The notes: generated from the sequence alone by a model not told the origin. A DNA stretch of 64,000 nt from Nothopassalora personata (GCA_033816765.1 CM066289.1:3286001-3350000), one strand, 5' to 3'. Positions 43,154 through 55,217 are shown, counted from the stretch's first letter. Made by a program: numbers and translations.

Positions 43154-44440
43154 AAGCCGCACCTTCGGCAGCATCAAGCCAGCCAGCAGAGCCCAGCGGT
43201 TATGCTAAGCGTGCTTTCGAGGCACAGGTCTTCATTCTCTCATGGCTCGGTTTCGGTACGACAGAGATGGCGTATGAATGTTTAGAATTCCAAGAGTTGC
43301 ACACTCGCAGTGTAGGATTGAGCCTTCAATGGGTCGTCTTGTGTGTCATGCTCTTGCGTCGAATGGGATGAGTTCGGATGTCTCCGACGACAAGATGAGG
43401 ACGTTATCAACGTCAATCGAACGTAAGGGGCCTTGATGTTGTGAAGCTCAACAGGGCATACAGCCGGTATCTGGTCGACCCTTTGCAATATCTACCATCA
43501 TAGAGAAAACGCACCAACTGGTGTTAAGCATATCGTTGCTAGAACACAGTAATGGGTCAGAACGTCGTTTCTTGACAGTATAAGCTCCAATTTATGATAC
43601 CGTCTGCTGTGGGACTGATGGTACTAGAAGCACATGAAGCCATGTTTCTCCATGAGAGTAAATAGATGATTTTTTCGCGGCTCAGAGTATGTACTTCAAG
43701 CTCAGCTAGCCACAAGGTGACGCTCCTATGGCCTCCGGCAGCTCGACGTGGATGTGGTGCGAACGTGCAGGCACATACCTTCTATTGTAGACATGGAACA
43801 ACGCAGAATCGCGACTCCGCGTTTTAGGAGGAGAAAAGGTGCTTTTTGGTGGTAGAAGACGCTGTCGGGCGCACATGTCTTGGTCACGCTCTGATCCTTC
43901 CTCTTGTGGATCTGTCATGGCTTGCGATGCCAAGACTTTGCTCGTGAAAGCCTCAACGTAGAGATCCCTGGGCAAAGAAACAGTGTCCACATGGACATAC
44001 ACTTCTACGATGCACGCTAGAATCATATGAACTCGGACTTGACCTCATCAGAATCTAGACGCCCGGACAATGCCAATGATATCAATGTTTCTCGACTTCA
44101 GCCACGCACGCGCCGCCACAGCTGCAAAGTTGTCGGCATATGAGAGATATGGGTTTACGAACTTCACTGCTGGTCACCAAATGACTAATCGCACTATGCT
44201 CTTCTATCATGTCACTGCTCACAGAGCGCGCCTCGCTCGATGTTGAAGATATACAAAGATACGTTCTTGCTCGAGTTGCTCCAGTCTCCTTTCTTGAACA
44301 CTTCACCTCATTCCAAAAACACCTTCATCCTCCTCGGGAACTCCCTTTCGACGAGTTGCACGACTCCCTGAACGACATTTCGGTGATATGACCTACCTGC
44401 ACCACAATACCATTCCCGATCTCGTCATTATATTCTAGCC
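43154..44440. other. Gene-poor stretch
   Basis: Two short open frames (minus 43706-44026; plus 44209-44391) look mildly protein-like but have no recognisable features. I do not call them genes. Confidence 0.4.
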
Positions 44441-44449
44441 ACAACCAGT

Positions 44450-44740
44450 CTTCGTCCTCACAAGCCACGAGCAAGGTGACGTCAGAGATGGCTACGAGCC
44501 CGGCGAACAGAACATCATCACTGCCTATTCAGACCTGAAATAAGCAAACGAGGCCGTTGTTCGTCACCTTCGCCAAGAGCGAGAGGAGCAGGGCGAAGAT
44601 CCGGAAGACGACTCGGTCATCGTCACCAATTTCGAACATTATGGCTGCATCAGGGTCAAGTGCGATGGACCATTCGATGATGGACGCACTTCTTTCTCGA
44701 TCCGAGTCACTCAGCTGCTAGGAGAGAGCGACCGCCACGC
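44450..44740 (+). pseudogene. Decayed gene fragment, unknown family, copy 1
   Basis: One frame reads TSHEQGDVRDGYEPGEQNI, then TAA where Gln is likely, then ANEAVVRHLRQEREEQGEDP, EDDSVIVTNFEHYGCIRVK and DGPFDDGRTSFSIRVTQLLG. It has no start codon and no known domain. A similar, more damaged copy follows at 44840-45070. Confidence 0.45.
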
Positions 44741-44839
44741 CATCATGCCACATCTTTCACAGGATAACCACATCTCCCATACGCAAGAACGGACCGTCTT
44801 CACCCTCACTTGGCTTGAGGTCGGAGGCTAGAGGAATAG

Positions 44840-45070
44840 AGATCTTTAGCCCCATTCGGCTCTTAAGTCTGGCAACCAGGCCGCAAACCGATTCGTTCGT
44901 GACGAGCTGTAAGATCAGGGCTAGGACCCTAACGACGAAGATCATCACCAAAGAATCTAACTATCTCAGCTGTGTGACAATCACCTACGAGACTCCTTTC
45001 AACGATGGCCGTGAGTTGTTCGGGATCAGAGTTACGCAAAGATCACTGGCAGGTGGTGCGGCACCAGACC
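44840..45070 (+). pseudogene. Decayed gene fragment, unknown family, copy 2
   Basis: Resembles copy 1 in order: ANRFVRDEL, a broken QG-x-DPNDED stretch, then TYETPFNDGRELFGIRVTQ (compare DGPFDDGRTSFSIRVTQ). Frames change within the copy and stops interrupt it. Confidence 0.4.
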
Positions 45071-45591
45071 GGGTCTCTAGATCCCAAGCATGGTCCAATG
45101 CAGCCGATTCCCATGGTTCGCCCTCTGCTGGCAGGAGCGAAGTGTCAGTATTCCCTTCGCACACTGTTGACTATTGTACTCAAGTCCAACAGTCATCTTC
45201 AAGGGCAAATTCGACACAATGTGCCGCACGGCAGCCACGCACGCCTTTGAGCTCGTTGAAGAGCTCGTTACGTTACCTGTGTAATAGTGATGCTTTTATA
45301 TGCTTGACTATATACCTGTCTCGGCAGTCAGAATCAGGAAGGAGATCTAATCTCATTATCGATAGTTACGATAGTCGAGCAGTGCCTGGCTTGGAGGTCG
45401 GTATAGTCTAGATCCCCATGGCCATATTGACCATATCGACAAGTTGATTGTCGGTGGTCAGTTGAGCCTGGGTATCATATCAGGCGCCACATGCCACGCC
45501 ATCTATCCATAACTTTCCAACCCGATGAAAAATTCCAACCTCCTATAACACTAAACCAAACGAACCACGGCGAACGTCTCTTGTTGCCGTG

Positions 45592-48500
45592 TCAGACAGT
45601 CTTAACGCTCCAGTACCGCTTGGCCTCCATCGTCGGCATGCGCGCGGAGAGGAATTCCTCAGCCGGCCATCCCTGGCTCGTCGTGCCGGCGTCAACAACA
45701 TCCCCAGACATGATCAGAGTATGTTCGAGCAGACACGAGTCCTCCTCCATCTTCGCGCCGGACAAAAGTCTGGATCCACTCCTCAGCACAGACCTCGATC
45801 CAATACTAAGCGGGTTGAGATCAAACTTCCCACGAGTATTGATATGTCCCACAACACTCGCATCATCCACAGCAACGCGATCACCCAGCGTTATCAGGTC
45901 CGGCTCCGTGAACATCAAACTCGGCAGACCCGAGCTGAAAAGCGAGCAGTCTTCGCCGATTTTCGCTCCCAAGGCTCGGAAGTACAAGACCAACCAGTGT
46001 GTCCCAGTCAAAAGTCCCAGAATTCCATGCCCGCCATAGCAATGCCTTCTGAACGTCTCCAGCTTCAAGAAGAGCTGCCACCTCTGGCAGTAACTCGACT
46101 TATCCCAGTCATAATTCCCCGGCAGCCGGCGTCCCATCAAGATCCACTTGGCGCAAATCAGGAAAATCAGCACGGCAATCGCTTGTAGAGTCGCAATTGA
46201 AATGATCAAGGCCAGGACGAGGATGTACAGCGATATGGGTCTGTACCAAGCTTGATCGAGGAAGAAGTCAGCGATGACATTGGTGTCGTGGTGGTGGTAG
46301 AACCATGAGATGATCTGGACTGCGGAGACTGATCCGATGTCCCAGTAGACGCCGTTGACGACGGTGATGATGGTGCTGTATAGGAAGATGGTGAAAGGGC
46401 CCCAGACGCGGTAGGAGGCTTTGCCTTCGTAGAAGGCGCGGCCGAAGGGGGACGAGGATTCGGGTGGAGTGGTGTGTTGGTTGTGTGCTTCCGGCTCAAA
46501 GAGGTCTATGTTGGAGCGGGAGTCTGATAGAGGGCGGACGCGAGCATTCATCTCTTTGGACTTCTCCACGTCGATGAGCGGCTTGGAGGTATCTGGGCGG
46601 GAAAAGTCGATCATGCTGGAAGTCTCGGCGTTGGGAGCTGTCTTGCCGCGGGCGAGGTTGGTGCCGGTGGAGTTGAGACTTGAGATGTCGGCTCCTGTCT
46701 GCTTCAGCGATGTCCGCGCGGAGTTTATGGAGAATTCGCCTGAGCCCTCCATGAACGAAGAGTCAGTGGAGTTGACGACGGTGGGTGTTGCTATGGTCTG
46801 CACATCGTTTGTCAGGCACACAGCATCACCACCTTGGCTTCCGACCCATGTCGTCTCTGGTGGGTAGTATTTGTTACGCCTCGTCATCGCGCCACTGCCC
46901 ATGACAGCTTTTTCGCCGATCTCGACGCCCGGAAGAAGAACAACTCTATCAGCGATCATGGCGCCTGAGTCAACTTTGATGTAGTCGCTGCTTGTGCCGT
47001 CAGAGGTGACCAGATGCGATCGAGAGCCGAAGACAACATCATTTCCAATGTCAAGAAGGTCCCAATCTTGCACCGAAGGTCCTGTGCCTGGCCAGTAAAC
47101 GTGCCTACCGACCTTGGCACCCAGAGCCCGGGCGAAGATCGAAGTAGCCTCGTAGTGCGTACCAAACAGCTCAGTAAGCTTGTGGAATTGCGGCGATGGC
47201 ATAACAGTACGAAGCCATTGCATTCTAAACCGGGTCCAGGCCGAGCAGTTTTCGACATAACTTGGCTGGATCTTCCCTCCTGAGCAGAGGTCGATGAAAC
47301 GCTTGACGATGAGAACAGCAATAAAAAAGAAGACAGGTCCGAAAGCGACGTTAGCTGCCAAGGCCAGGTAGTGGAAGCCGACGCGGTCTGGAGAAGCCCA
47401 CCATATAATGACTCTCTTGAGCTGATCCTTTGCATCCCCTGGCTCGTGGATGACCAGAGCCACGAGAGTGCCAAGCAATGGGATCGCTCCGCAGAATCTG
47501 ACGAGGATCTCAAGAGGTTTGCCAACAATCCACTCAAGAGCCCAGTGTGCGGCTGGGATTTTGGAGGCGGAAAGATCACGATTCGCTTCATCAGCTCCCT
47601 CTTTCACTTCCCAGCTGGAAGAGTTTGGACCGATGCAAGCATTATCCGGCACAGTCGTACCAGCAGCGACGAACGACGCCAGTCCAATCGAAGCATTCGC
47701 CCCGATGTAGATGCGTCCGAGATACATCGAAGTGTTGCGCTCAGCAGCAAAAGGTCGGACCGTACTCCTTTCGAGCGCGGCATTGTCGCCAATCGTAATC
47801 AGGTCATACTCGCCAAACTGGACACCCTTCTGGAGTGTTACATTTCTGCCAATCTTGGCACCCATAAGCCGATAGTATAGCACTCGAGTCCAGTTGAACA
47901 AGCTGAAAACTCCCAGGCCACAGCACTGCACCATCTTCTGCGTCATCCACCAGCGATTGTGGTAGGATCCCCACATCGGGTAGAGGCCTTCTTGATATCT
48001 GCCGATCATGAACCATTTGAAGAGTATTGCCACGATCGGGGACACGATCCTGGATACGGCGCGACCAACACCCATCGCAATGACCAGGCCGAGAAGACGG
48101 ACGGGGATCGTTTGCTTCGTTACCCACGTTTCTGTTTCAGCGAGCATGTACAAGAAAACTGTCCATGTCATGGCACGTCGGGCTGGGACGAAGAGGACCA
48201 ATGGGAGGAGTTGCATGGCCATGAGTAGTGGATTGGTCGAGCTGTAAGTCTGCTCGCAGCCTAGCAGGAACTCGGGCTCACGAGCGATTGTCTGCTCTTG
48301 TGGCACGGCGTGGTCCCTGCATAGTTTTTCCCCGATGACCTGGGCCAACTGGTGGACTTTCGGATTCGTGAAGAGGATGTTGATTGGCAAGCGAAGAGGG
48401 TACTCTTTGCGGAGAGCGCTAAGCAGACGACCTGCGCCCATACTGTCACCCCCAAGCTCAAAGAAGTCTGAGTCAGGATCGAGATCACTCGCTGGAACAG

Positions 48501-50943
48501 CCAGCACATCAGCGAAGACGCGGCAGACCGTGGCTTCAAACGGTGACCGGTTGCCAACTGGACCCGATGACTGATTGCAAGAGTTGAGCTTCTTCTCTAA
48601 TGCCACTTCGTCCACGTCACCAAAATTGTCTCTCGGCAGCGGCTCGTCAAGCTCAGAGATTTTGGACGGCACATTGTACCCGTTCAGCTGTGATGGTAGC
48701 ATTCTCAGTATGTGTTGAGAGAGGCCTTCTGTTGGCGTTTCTGCCATAGTGTCTCGACGAGCCAAAATGAGCTCAGGGTAGAAGTCATTGTCTCGGATGT
48801 GGTATTCCCAGTCATCGGGAACGAGCTCCTGACAGGCATCGTGGAGATCCTGATGCGACACCTTCAAGGGTCTGGACGGGATCTTTGTGGATAATGGAGT
48901 GTTTGGCGGTGGGCAATCGGCTTCGAAGTATCGTCCTGCCGGAGGTGTACTATCGGAAATCGTTGGCAAGTCCAGTCTGTCTGCAAGCTTGATCCGGAGG
49001 ACTTTGTTGTTATTCGTTGGTACGCCGCCTTCCATGTATACAACCAGCACAGGCACCTTGAACTGACTTAGCACACCCTTGACAGAGCCCTGAATGCTTC
49101 GCAGACATGGTCTCTTAGTACCGCTGGGTACTGCGATCGCGATACCCACGACTTCTTGGAGGACATCGTGGGTCACAGACAGCGCAAGTGCTTTGCTGAC
49201 TTTGCCATAGATCGGTGATTCTGGGTCCGAAGCTGCAGCCACAATCGCTTCCTCGACCTCGAATGGACTGATGAGCTCACCACCACGGTTGATGACTTCT
49301 TTGCTCCGACCAGTGATGTACAGGAAGCCGTCATCGTCCAGATAGCCCATGTCTCCAGTATCAAACCAACCATCGGATGTGAAGCACGACTTGTCGATGA
49401 TGTCGTTGTCTTTGAGGTAGCCGCCGAACACAGGAGCACCTCGCACAGCAATGCGACCGACTTCGCCAACTGAGCTTTGAATTCGATCCTGGCCGTCAAG
49501 AATGCCGATCTCTGGTCCTACGCTAACACCAGAAGTGCCGGTCTTCTCGAGCCGATATTCGAGCGGTGGTGTGGAGATCGGCATACATTCAGTCATACCG
49601 TAGCTGGGCAGAACAATGCAATCGATAGTCCTAGTGGAGAAGGTCTCGCGGAGCTGAATAGCCAGACTTGGCAGAAGACCACCAGCAGCGTTGCAGATCA
49701 GTCGAATCTGGCTCTTTGCTATGCTCTCTGGTCGTGCTGCGCCAGCTTCCAGGATGACTTGATGCATACTTGGCGAAGCGTAGTACCATGTTGGAGCGTA
49801 GTCTTCGACACAGTCCCAGAATAGATTCGCATCAAAGGCACTACAGCAAATGACGGAGCCGCCGGTGAAGATAGGCGCGAAAAGATTCCGGATGAGACCC
49901 CCAACGTGGTTGAGAGGCATCTGATTCAGACATCGCATCGACTCCGACAGGCCCCAAGACTCTGCGACCATTGCCACACCGCAGACCATAGAGTGGATAC
50001 TTAGAGGCACCAATTTCTTGGTGCCGCTCGTACCACTTGTGAAGAGCATGATCCCAGTATCGTCGGCATTATTCGGTACTGGCTGAGAAATGGTATTCGG
50101 CTTGACCTCGCGTCCATCCAGATTCCGAAGCACAAGTGTGAAGTCTTCGGCCAGGTCGACAAGTAGCACTAGAATGCTGGCTTTCTCCAGCCACGCATCG
50201 CGAAGACCAAGACGGCCAGCATCTGCGATGTAAGCAAGCACCAAGTTCGACTTGCTTTGCAAAACATCGGCTTTGAACTGTTCCTTGCCGACTCCGCTCC
50301 CGTGAGCGATAGGGGCAGCTGTGTAGTATGTAGCAGTGGCCAGGACTGTCATAGCTAGGAGTGGTCCATTAGGTAGTGATATGGCCACGACTGGTTTTCG
50401 TTGGCCTGGGACGGAATGTACAGGCAGTCGAAAGTCTGCGATTGACTTGGCAAGTTTGTTGTGGTAGGCCGAGCGTCCAGTCTCTGGATCCACGATTGCC
50501 ACAGTCGACGACTCGGGATGGTAGAGGTCGAGTAGAGATGTATACGATGCTTTGCATTGCTCCAAGCTATGGTCTAAGAGTCGTTGTGCTGTCGTAGAGG
50601 CACGGCCAGCCTTTGCCTCTTCCGGTAAAAGTCTCCATAAGGCTGTATGTGTTCTTTGAAGCTCGAGTACAGGCCACGGTCCGGGGATAGACTCAAGTAA
50701 GGTCGATAGGGTGGCCAGTTGGGCGAAAGATGAGGTCGTTCTGGGGATGTGCTGTAGTATGTGTTCATGATCGATAGGACGCTGATGTGTCGACTGATCT
50801 AGATACTGGTGGTAGTGATTGGCCTCTTGCGGCTGAACAAGCGATTGATCAAGCAAGAAGGACGCCATGATCGTATCGGAACCTTGAACCTGAGCACTGC
50901 AAATGAAACGAGAGCTTAGGCGACCCAAAAGGAACGTTGCCAA
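45592..50943 (-). CDS. NRPS-like adenylation-carrier-membrane enzyme, epsilon-poly-lysine-synthetase-like
   Basis: One exon; 1783 residues, or 1758 from the second Met at 50868 (MASFLLDQ), which I prefer. Layout: adenylation domain (about 80-690) with MLFTSGTSGTKKLVPLS, SYGMTECMPIS, GWFDTGDMGYLDDDGFLYIT and GRSKEVINRGGELISP; carrier domain at about 800-870 with phosphopantetheine site FFELGGDSMGAGRL; then three hexapeptide-repeat units separated by membrane helices. The units begin MGAKIGRNVTLQKGVQFGEY (about 1010), ALGAKVGRHVYWPGTGP (about 1270) and ALGAKIGEDCSLF (about 1660). No condensation or thioesterase domain. This is the layout of bacterial Pls (epsilon-poly-L-lysine synthetase) and the fungal homolog described in Epichloe. 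Product and amino acid are inferred only; poly-lysine, another poly-amino acid, or a simple amide is possible. Confidence 0.85.
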   Translation of the reverse strand: MATFLLGRLSSRFICSAQVQGSDTIMASFLLDQSLVQPQEANHYHQYLDQSTHQRPIDHEHILQHIPRTTSSFAQLATLSTLLESIPGPWPVLELQRTHTALWRLLPEEAKAGRASTTAQRLLDHSLEQCKASYTSLLDLYHPESSTVAIVDPETGRSAYHNKLAKSIADFRLPVHSVPGQRKPVVAISLPNGPLLAMTVLATATYYTAAPIAHGSGVGKEQFKADVLQSKSNLVLAYIADAGRLGLRDAWLEKASILVLLVDLAEDFTLVLRNLDGREVKPNTISQPVPNNADDTGIMLFTSGTSGTKKLVPLSIHSMVCGVAMVAESWGLSESMRCLNQMPLNHVGGLIRNLFAPIFTGGSVICCSAFDANLFWDCVEDYAPTWYYASPSMHQVILEAGAARPESIAKSQIRLICNAAGGLLPSLAIQLRETFSTRTIDCIVLPSYGMTECMPISTPPLEYRLEKTGTSGVSVGPEIGILDGQDRIQSSVGEVGRIAVRGAPVFGGYLKDNDIIDKSCFTSDGWFDTGDMGYLDDDGFLYITGRSKEVINRGGELISPFEVEEAIVAAASDPESPIYGKVSKALALSVTHDVLQEVVGIAIAVPSGTKRPCLRSIQGSVKGVLSQFKVPVLVVYMEGGVPTNNNKVLRIKLADRLDLPTISDSTPPAGRYFEADCPPPNTPLSTKIPSRPLKVSHQDLHDACQELVPDDWEYHIRDNDFYPELILARRDTMAETPTEGLSQHILRMLPSQLNGYNVPSKISELDEPLPRDNFGDVDEVALEKKLNSCNQSSGPVGNRSPFEATVCRVFADVLAVPASDLDPDSDFFELGGDSMGAGRLLSALRKEYPLRLPINILFTNPKVHQLAQVIGEKLCRDHAVPQEQTIAREPEFLLGCEQTYSSTNPLLMAMQLLPLVLFVPARRAMTWTVFLYMLAETETWVTKQTIPVRLLGLVIAMGVGRAVSRIVSPIVAILFKWFMIGRYQEGLYPMWGSYHNRWWMTQKMVQCCGLGVFSLFNWTRVLYYRLMGAKIGRNVTLQKGVQFGEYDLITIGDNAALERSTVRPFAAERNTSMYLGRIYIGANASIGLASFVAAGTTVPDNACIGPNSSSWEVKEGADEANRDLSASKIPAAHWALEWIVGKPLEILVRFCGAIPLLGTLVALVIHEPGDAKDQLKRVIIWWASPDRVGFHYLALAANVAFGPVFFFIAVLIVKRFIDLCSGGKIQPSYVENCSAWTRFRMQWLRTVMPSPQFHKLTELFGTHYEATSIFARALGAKVGRHVYWPGTGPSVQDWDLLDIGNDVVFGSRSHLVTSDGTSSDYIKVDSGAMIADRVVLLPGVEIGEKAVMGSGAMTRRNKYYPPETTWVGSQGGDAVCLTNDVQTIATPTVVNSTDSSFMEGSGEFSINSARTSLKQTGADISSLNSTGTNLARGKTAPNAETSSMIDFSRPDTSKPLIDVEKSKEMNARVRPLSDSRSNIDLFEPEAHNQHTTPPESSSPFGRAFYEGKASYRVWGPFTIFLYSTIITVVNGVYWDIGSVSAVQIISWFYHHHDTNVIADFFLDQAWYRPISLYILVLALIISIATLQAIAVLIFLICAKWILMGRRLPGNYDWDKSSYCQRWQLFLKLETFRRHCYGGHGILGLLTGTHWLVLYFRALGAKIGEDCSLFSSGLPSLMFTEPDLITLGDRVAVDDASVVGHINTRGKFDLNPLSIGSRSVLRSGSRLLSGAKMEEDSCLLEHTLIMSGDVVDAGTTSQGWPAEEFLSARMPTMEAKRYWSVKTV

Positions 50944-53299
50944 CGAGTGGTTTTCATATGATAGCAGATAGCAGCAACATAAGCCCTAGCGATTCAACGA
51001 ACGACTCGGAATAAATCGACCATTGAATTTGTGCTGACAGTATGGAGTTGGAGAGGTCGAAGCCAGCACAATAGCGACTTGCGTGTGGGAGGAAGAAGAC
51101 CGGATAAACAGTACGTCAAAATGTCGTCCAGGGGCACTGATGTTGAGCTGTGGAACATCAGAGGTGCTACAGCGACTGTAAGGCAGCTGTCTGAGATAGC
51201 CTAACACAAGGCATCGTTGGTATGTATACGAAGGTCCAGTTATCGTGACATAGTCCAGATTCATGGCGCATCTGCCATGTGTCAAAGATATCGCTTGGCT
51301 CGAGCAGGGCGTCTTCCGTTCACAGCAAAACAGGCCCATCTTGTCGGCACATCATCGCCAGCCAGTCTAGACAGGTTAGGTTGTGTATCTGACGAGCAAA
51401 GCGAGCGCGAAAGCCACGCAGGATAGGGGTGAGCAAGGCTGCAATCCCGTCGTGGGGCAAGTGGCCGTGATAGGGCATTAGCTTGGGGTATGAGCAGTGT
51501 CTGGGCGCCTCGCACCGGCCTTCAGGTGCGTCCATCCTGCTGTGCCAGCAGTGCATCATTCCCGAAGAGTGCTGATCGTCAGGAACAGGGCCGAACGGTA
51601 TATGCTCGGCATGTGTGACGAGCTCAAAGCTGTGCACGAAACGACCGATGACGACGAAAAATGTCCGTTCTGCTACGTAGCTCGTTCGCACCTGTATGGC
51701 AGGCGCTGGATCACGTCCGAATGCTTGCTGCAGAAAGCCGAGCCAGGGCTTGCCAATGCAGGAAGGTCTACAGCCATTTCAGCAATCATACAGGTTCGTT
51801 TTGTCAGGTATTGCCAGTGCCTGATCAGTGCTTGCAGGATCTGGCTCACGGCGGAGCTGCCATATCACTGGAACACAGAGTGCCTCTCAAGCCTTAGACA
51901 ATACTGCAGGTAACCGTCGTCGCACAATCAATTGTCGTCACGAGGCGTCCAATGTAAATGAGATCCAACTTTTCCCGGTTTCCCTGGAATTGTTGCTCAA
52001 TAATGACCCACTGTATAATCTTTCCGGCCTGCAACATCAACGGAAGCATGTCTTTGATGATTGCAGCCGCGTGTTACTCTGCTTTAGTGCCAGGCGTGAC
52101 CCATTGAGAGAGTCTAGAAGTCCACGCTGCTGTATGGAATGGAACTCGGTGACGTTGATCATCCAGATGCGCGGGTTCTGGCAGCTGCTCGGTTGGGTGT
52201 CTCCCATTGCATGTGTGCCTGTTTCGGGTCGAAATCTCAGTGGCTGAAAGGAAATGTGGTTCGTTCTACTTGTCGGATTTCGCGGGTAGAAACCTCTATG
52301 GGTGAAAGTGGTCAAGCTTCAACAACGCCACCCCAACGACGAGGTCTCTGCGTCCAAGCATTAGGCCATTCAACTCTTTGCGTCTCGCTCTATCGAAAGC
52401 ACTAAGCTTCGGGATCGAGAGGTGTACCTTGCGTAGTGCGCAAAGCCGAGTGCAGTAGATTTCACCATATCTCAGCCCTTCGAACGAGGCATTGATATGG
52501 GCGGCTGGAGCGCCTTTCGTTGAGGGCTATGGGGCACCATTATGTTCTGCTGTGAAGGCAGCGGAGAACGCGAAGGCGCGGATTACCACCAGAGTCTACT
52601 TGATGCTTGTCCCAGCAGTTCTTTGGATGCCAAGGCCATAGTTGCCTCAGGCACTTGCTCGTAGCTTACATATTGCTTTTCTCGCGACTTCGTAGATCTC
52701 TTAATACATCAATCTACTCACATCCTCTAGTCTAAGGACAGTACAATCTCGCAGTGGTGATTTAAAGGGATGTTTAGGTGATAATGTTTACATAAGCGCT
52801 AAATTTTTTTTTTAGGCAAATCAGGCTCTACGACTCTGTCGCCTCGTCATTTCTTTCTCCCTATCGCCAGTGACGATGACACCAGTCTCCCCAAGCCGAG
52901 TTTCCACGGAGCTGAGTATGCGAGTGACGTGACACGTAGTGTATGCGTTAGTAGACGGGTGTGATCGAAAGAGAGAGGATAGGCGCGCAAGCTCAGTGAC
53001 ATACGATCGTGCTGTGGCAAAATGGTTTCTGGTGGCGCACATCCATAGCCCACCATATGTGGAGTTCCATAGCCCCATGGACTTGTATTACTCCACGCTG
53101 ACGATCTGCGCCATCTTCTCTACGACGTATAGTATACACAAGGATTGGAGATCGTCGATCCTGGCAAATTGCCGTCCAGCTCGCCTATGGCATCGCGCCA
53201 CGGCTGACAGCCTTAGCATCGCGTAGACCACACACTCTTGACATAGCTTTAGCATGTGTGCCATCATCACCGAGAATAATGTGCTCTAAACCAGCCCTT
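50944..53299. other. 2.3-kb gene-free region
   Basis: Upstream of the NRPS-like gene and downstream of the OSBP gene. Only short frames without coding features. The segment 52670-52815 is AT-richer, with a T run at 52805-52814. No RNA gene recognised. Confidence 0.45.
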
Positions 53300-54530
53300 T
53301 CAGCCATGCGGTGTCAACTCTCCTCTCCAAGGTCTCTGCAACTTTGTGGTGGCGTCAGGGTTGAATCGCCAGACGCCACACGTTTTTTCCACTTCGAGAC
53401 CCTGGCCGATCTGGCCCAGCAGCTTTTCCGCCACGGGGTCGGTCGTTTCCTTCTTGAAGAACAGAGGCGTCCACGATTCTTCGCTAGTTTCGGGCTTCTT
53501 GCGCAATTCGCGTTGAGCATTCTCGAGTTCGGTCTTCTTGTCCGCGACACCCTGCATGTTGCCTGAGATGATCGAGCTGATTACGCCGTTCCAAGCCTTT
53601 CGAGATTCGAACGCATCTTGCTTTTCTAACGGCGGCACTCGGAACTCACTCGAATGTGCGGCGGCGATGTCATACGTGTCTATCACTTGTCCAGACTCGT
53701 CCTTGACCTCGAAGCCTTCTGACCAACTGCCTTCGGCTGTGAACACCGGCTTCTTGTGCTTTGGGTCTTCTGCACTGTACACGACGGCATGCAGCTGATT
53801 CTTCTTGCCTTTGAGACCAAGTAGAGACTTGCCACTGAAGTCTATCTCTGCGACCCAACCTGTGGACGAGATGATTGAGTGTGATCCAGTCAGTTCAGGA
53901 TAGGGCGAGCCCGAGACAATGCCCTGCACTTTCACGTTTGGCAAGGGTATGATATAATCCTCGTTGAACTCGTCCAAGTGCAAGACGGCGTGCCCTATCT
54001 GCTGAATATTGACGGAGCCCGAGAAGGTGATCTCCTGGCGAGTATAGCCTTCGGCGCGCACGCCGTGCTTATCGTTCCACAGATAGCACGCAGTGACTGG
54101 CGGATGGTGGGAGACTTGCTCTGCTATCAGTTTCGTTGGATCTTCTTCCGGACCACATTCGCCCGTAAAGACCTCTCCCAGAAATGCATTGAGAGGCTTC
54201 TTGACGCCCTCGCTAGGGTCTCGCCCCGCATATTGTTGTCCCTTCAGACTGGACAGGAACCACTTCAACACAGCAAGTGTTCTCCGTGCAGGATCTTTCT
54301 CCAGTGCTGCAGCACAGAAGAGCTCAGGCTGCTCGATCCAGTACCTCGGGAACTCGGTGGTGCTCTTGTCGGCAAGCACGAATGGCGGCGCTGTGATGTT
54401 GCTGAGATCTCCTTTGATCGTAGCTATCGACTAATGTTCCTGATCAGGGTGGAGGTCCTCGCGTGTGTCATGTTCGACTTACTGCGAGAAAGTCTTTCAA
54501 GCTTGATCTTTGTGCACTGTTCTCTGCCAT
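53300..54530 (-). CDS. Oxysterol-binding protein, short Osh4/Kes1-like type
   Basis: OSBP-related proteins exchange sterol and PI4P between membranes at contact sites or the Golgi. Two exons: 54530-54483 (16 codons, MAENSAQRSSLKDFLA) and 54430-53300, with a 52-bp phase-0 intron (GTAAGT...TTAG); 392 residues. The signature EQVSHHPP sits at about 120-127. Before it are the lid region (LKDFLA, IKGDLSNITAPPFVL) and KPLNAFLGEVF; after it come GSHSIISSTGWVAEIDFSGK and the C-terminal VWRFNPD. There is no PH, ankyrin or FFAT region, so this is the short, soluble class. The first exon is needed to supply the family's N-terminal lid. Confidence 0.92.
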
Positions 54531-55217
54531 TATGGTCAGTGTCAATCTACGAGCAGTAACACAGAGCTTCACGGGAAATGAAAGAGTCGTGTTATACTTG
54601 AGACGTACTAAGCCAATAGAACTACAGCCAAGGCATCGTCTCCGAACGAGAGTGCGAAGTGTTCGGGCGTGACGTCGAGAAGTGGCGAAGCGAGCAGCGC
54701 GTCATCGAACGCTGCACCCAACTGCGCTGCTGTTGGCACCATGGATGACCTGAGTGCAGAGACGGTGCGTGAATCACTCGCCTACAAACATCGAGGCAAG
54801 CGTCGATGCCATGGTCAGGTTATCAAGTTCACCTTCTGGCTGCGCCATGAGTGAGTGTCTGCGCCAACTCTTGCTGGGCTTCAAAGCAGCAGGTTGAGGC
54901 CTACAGCCTTGGCCACATGTGTGAAGAGTGTTCCCGGAGCATCTTTGATGCTATGCATGCAGCAGATGCTGTGACCCGGATGTCTGTTACGGAGATGCTA
55001 CTTAATGTGCTAAGTGATGGATCTCGGATATGGTGGTGGTACTTCGATCCACTAGACCCCTGTGTTGTCTCTTCACATCTCCGTTTCCGCCCCGCTAGAA
55101 CTAGTTCTAGCTTGGCGTACTACTGTATATTGGCGAGAGACATTGATCTCATATCGCCGCTGTTCACGGGTATGCGGCATCGATCATCTCCCATTCAACA
55201 AGTGGGAAGACTACACC
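54531..55217. promoter_or_regulatory. Divergent promoter between OSBP and omega-amidase genes
   Basis: 687 bp. Open frames here are not coding-like. No TE or RNA seen. Confidence 0.45.

Noticed and set aside
43706..44026. 106-codon minus-strand ORF
   Set aside because: Mildly protein-like, but no signal, domain, splice support or homolog recognised.
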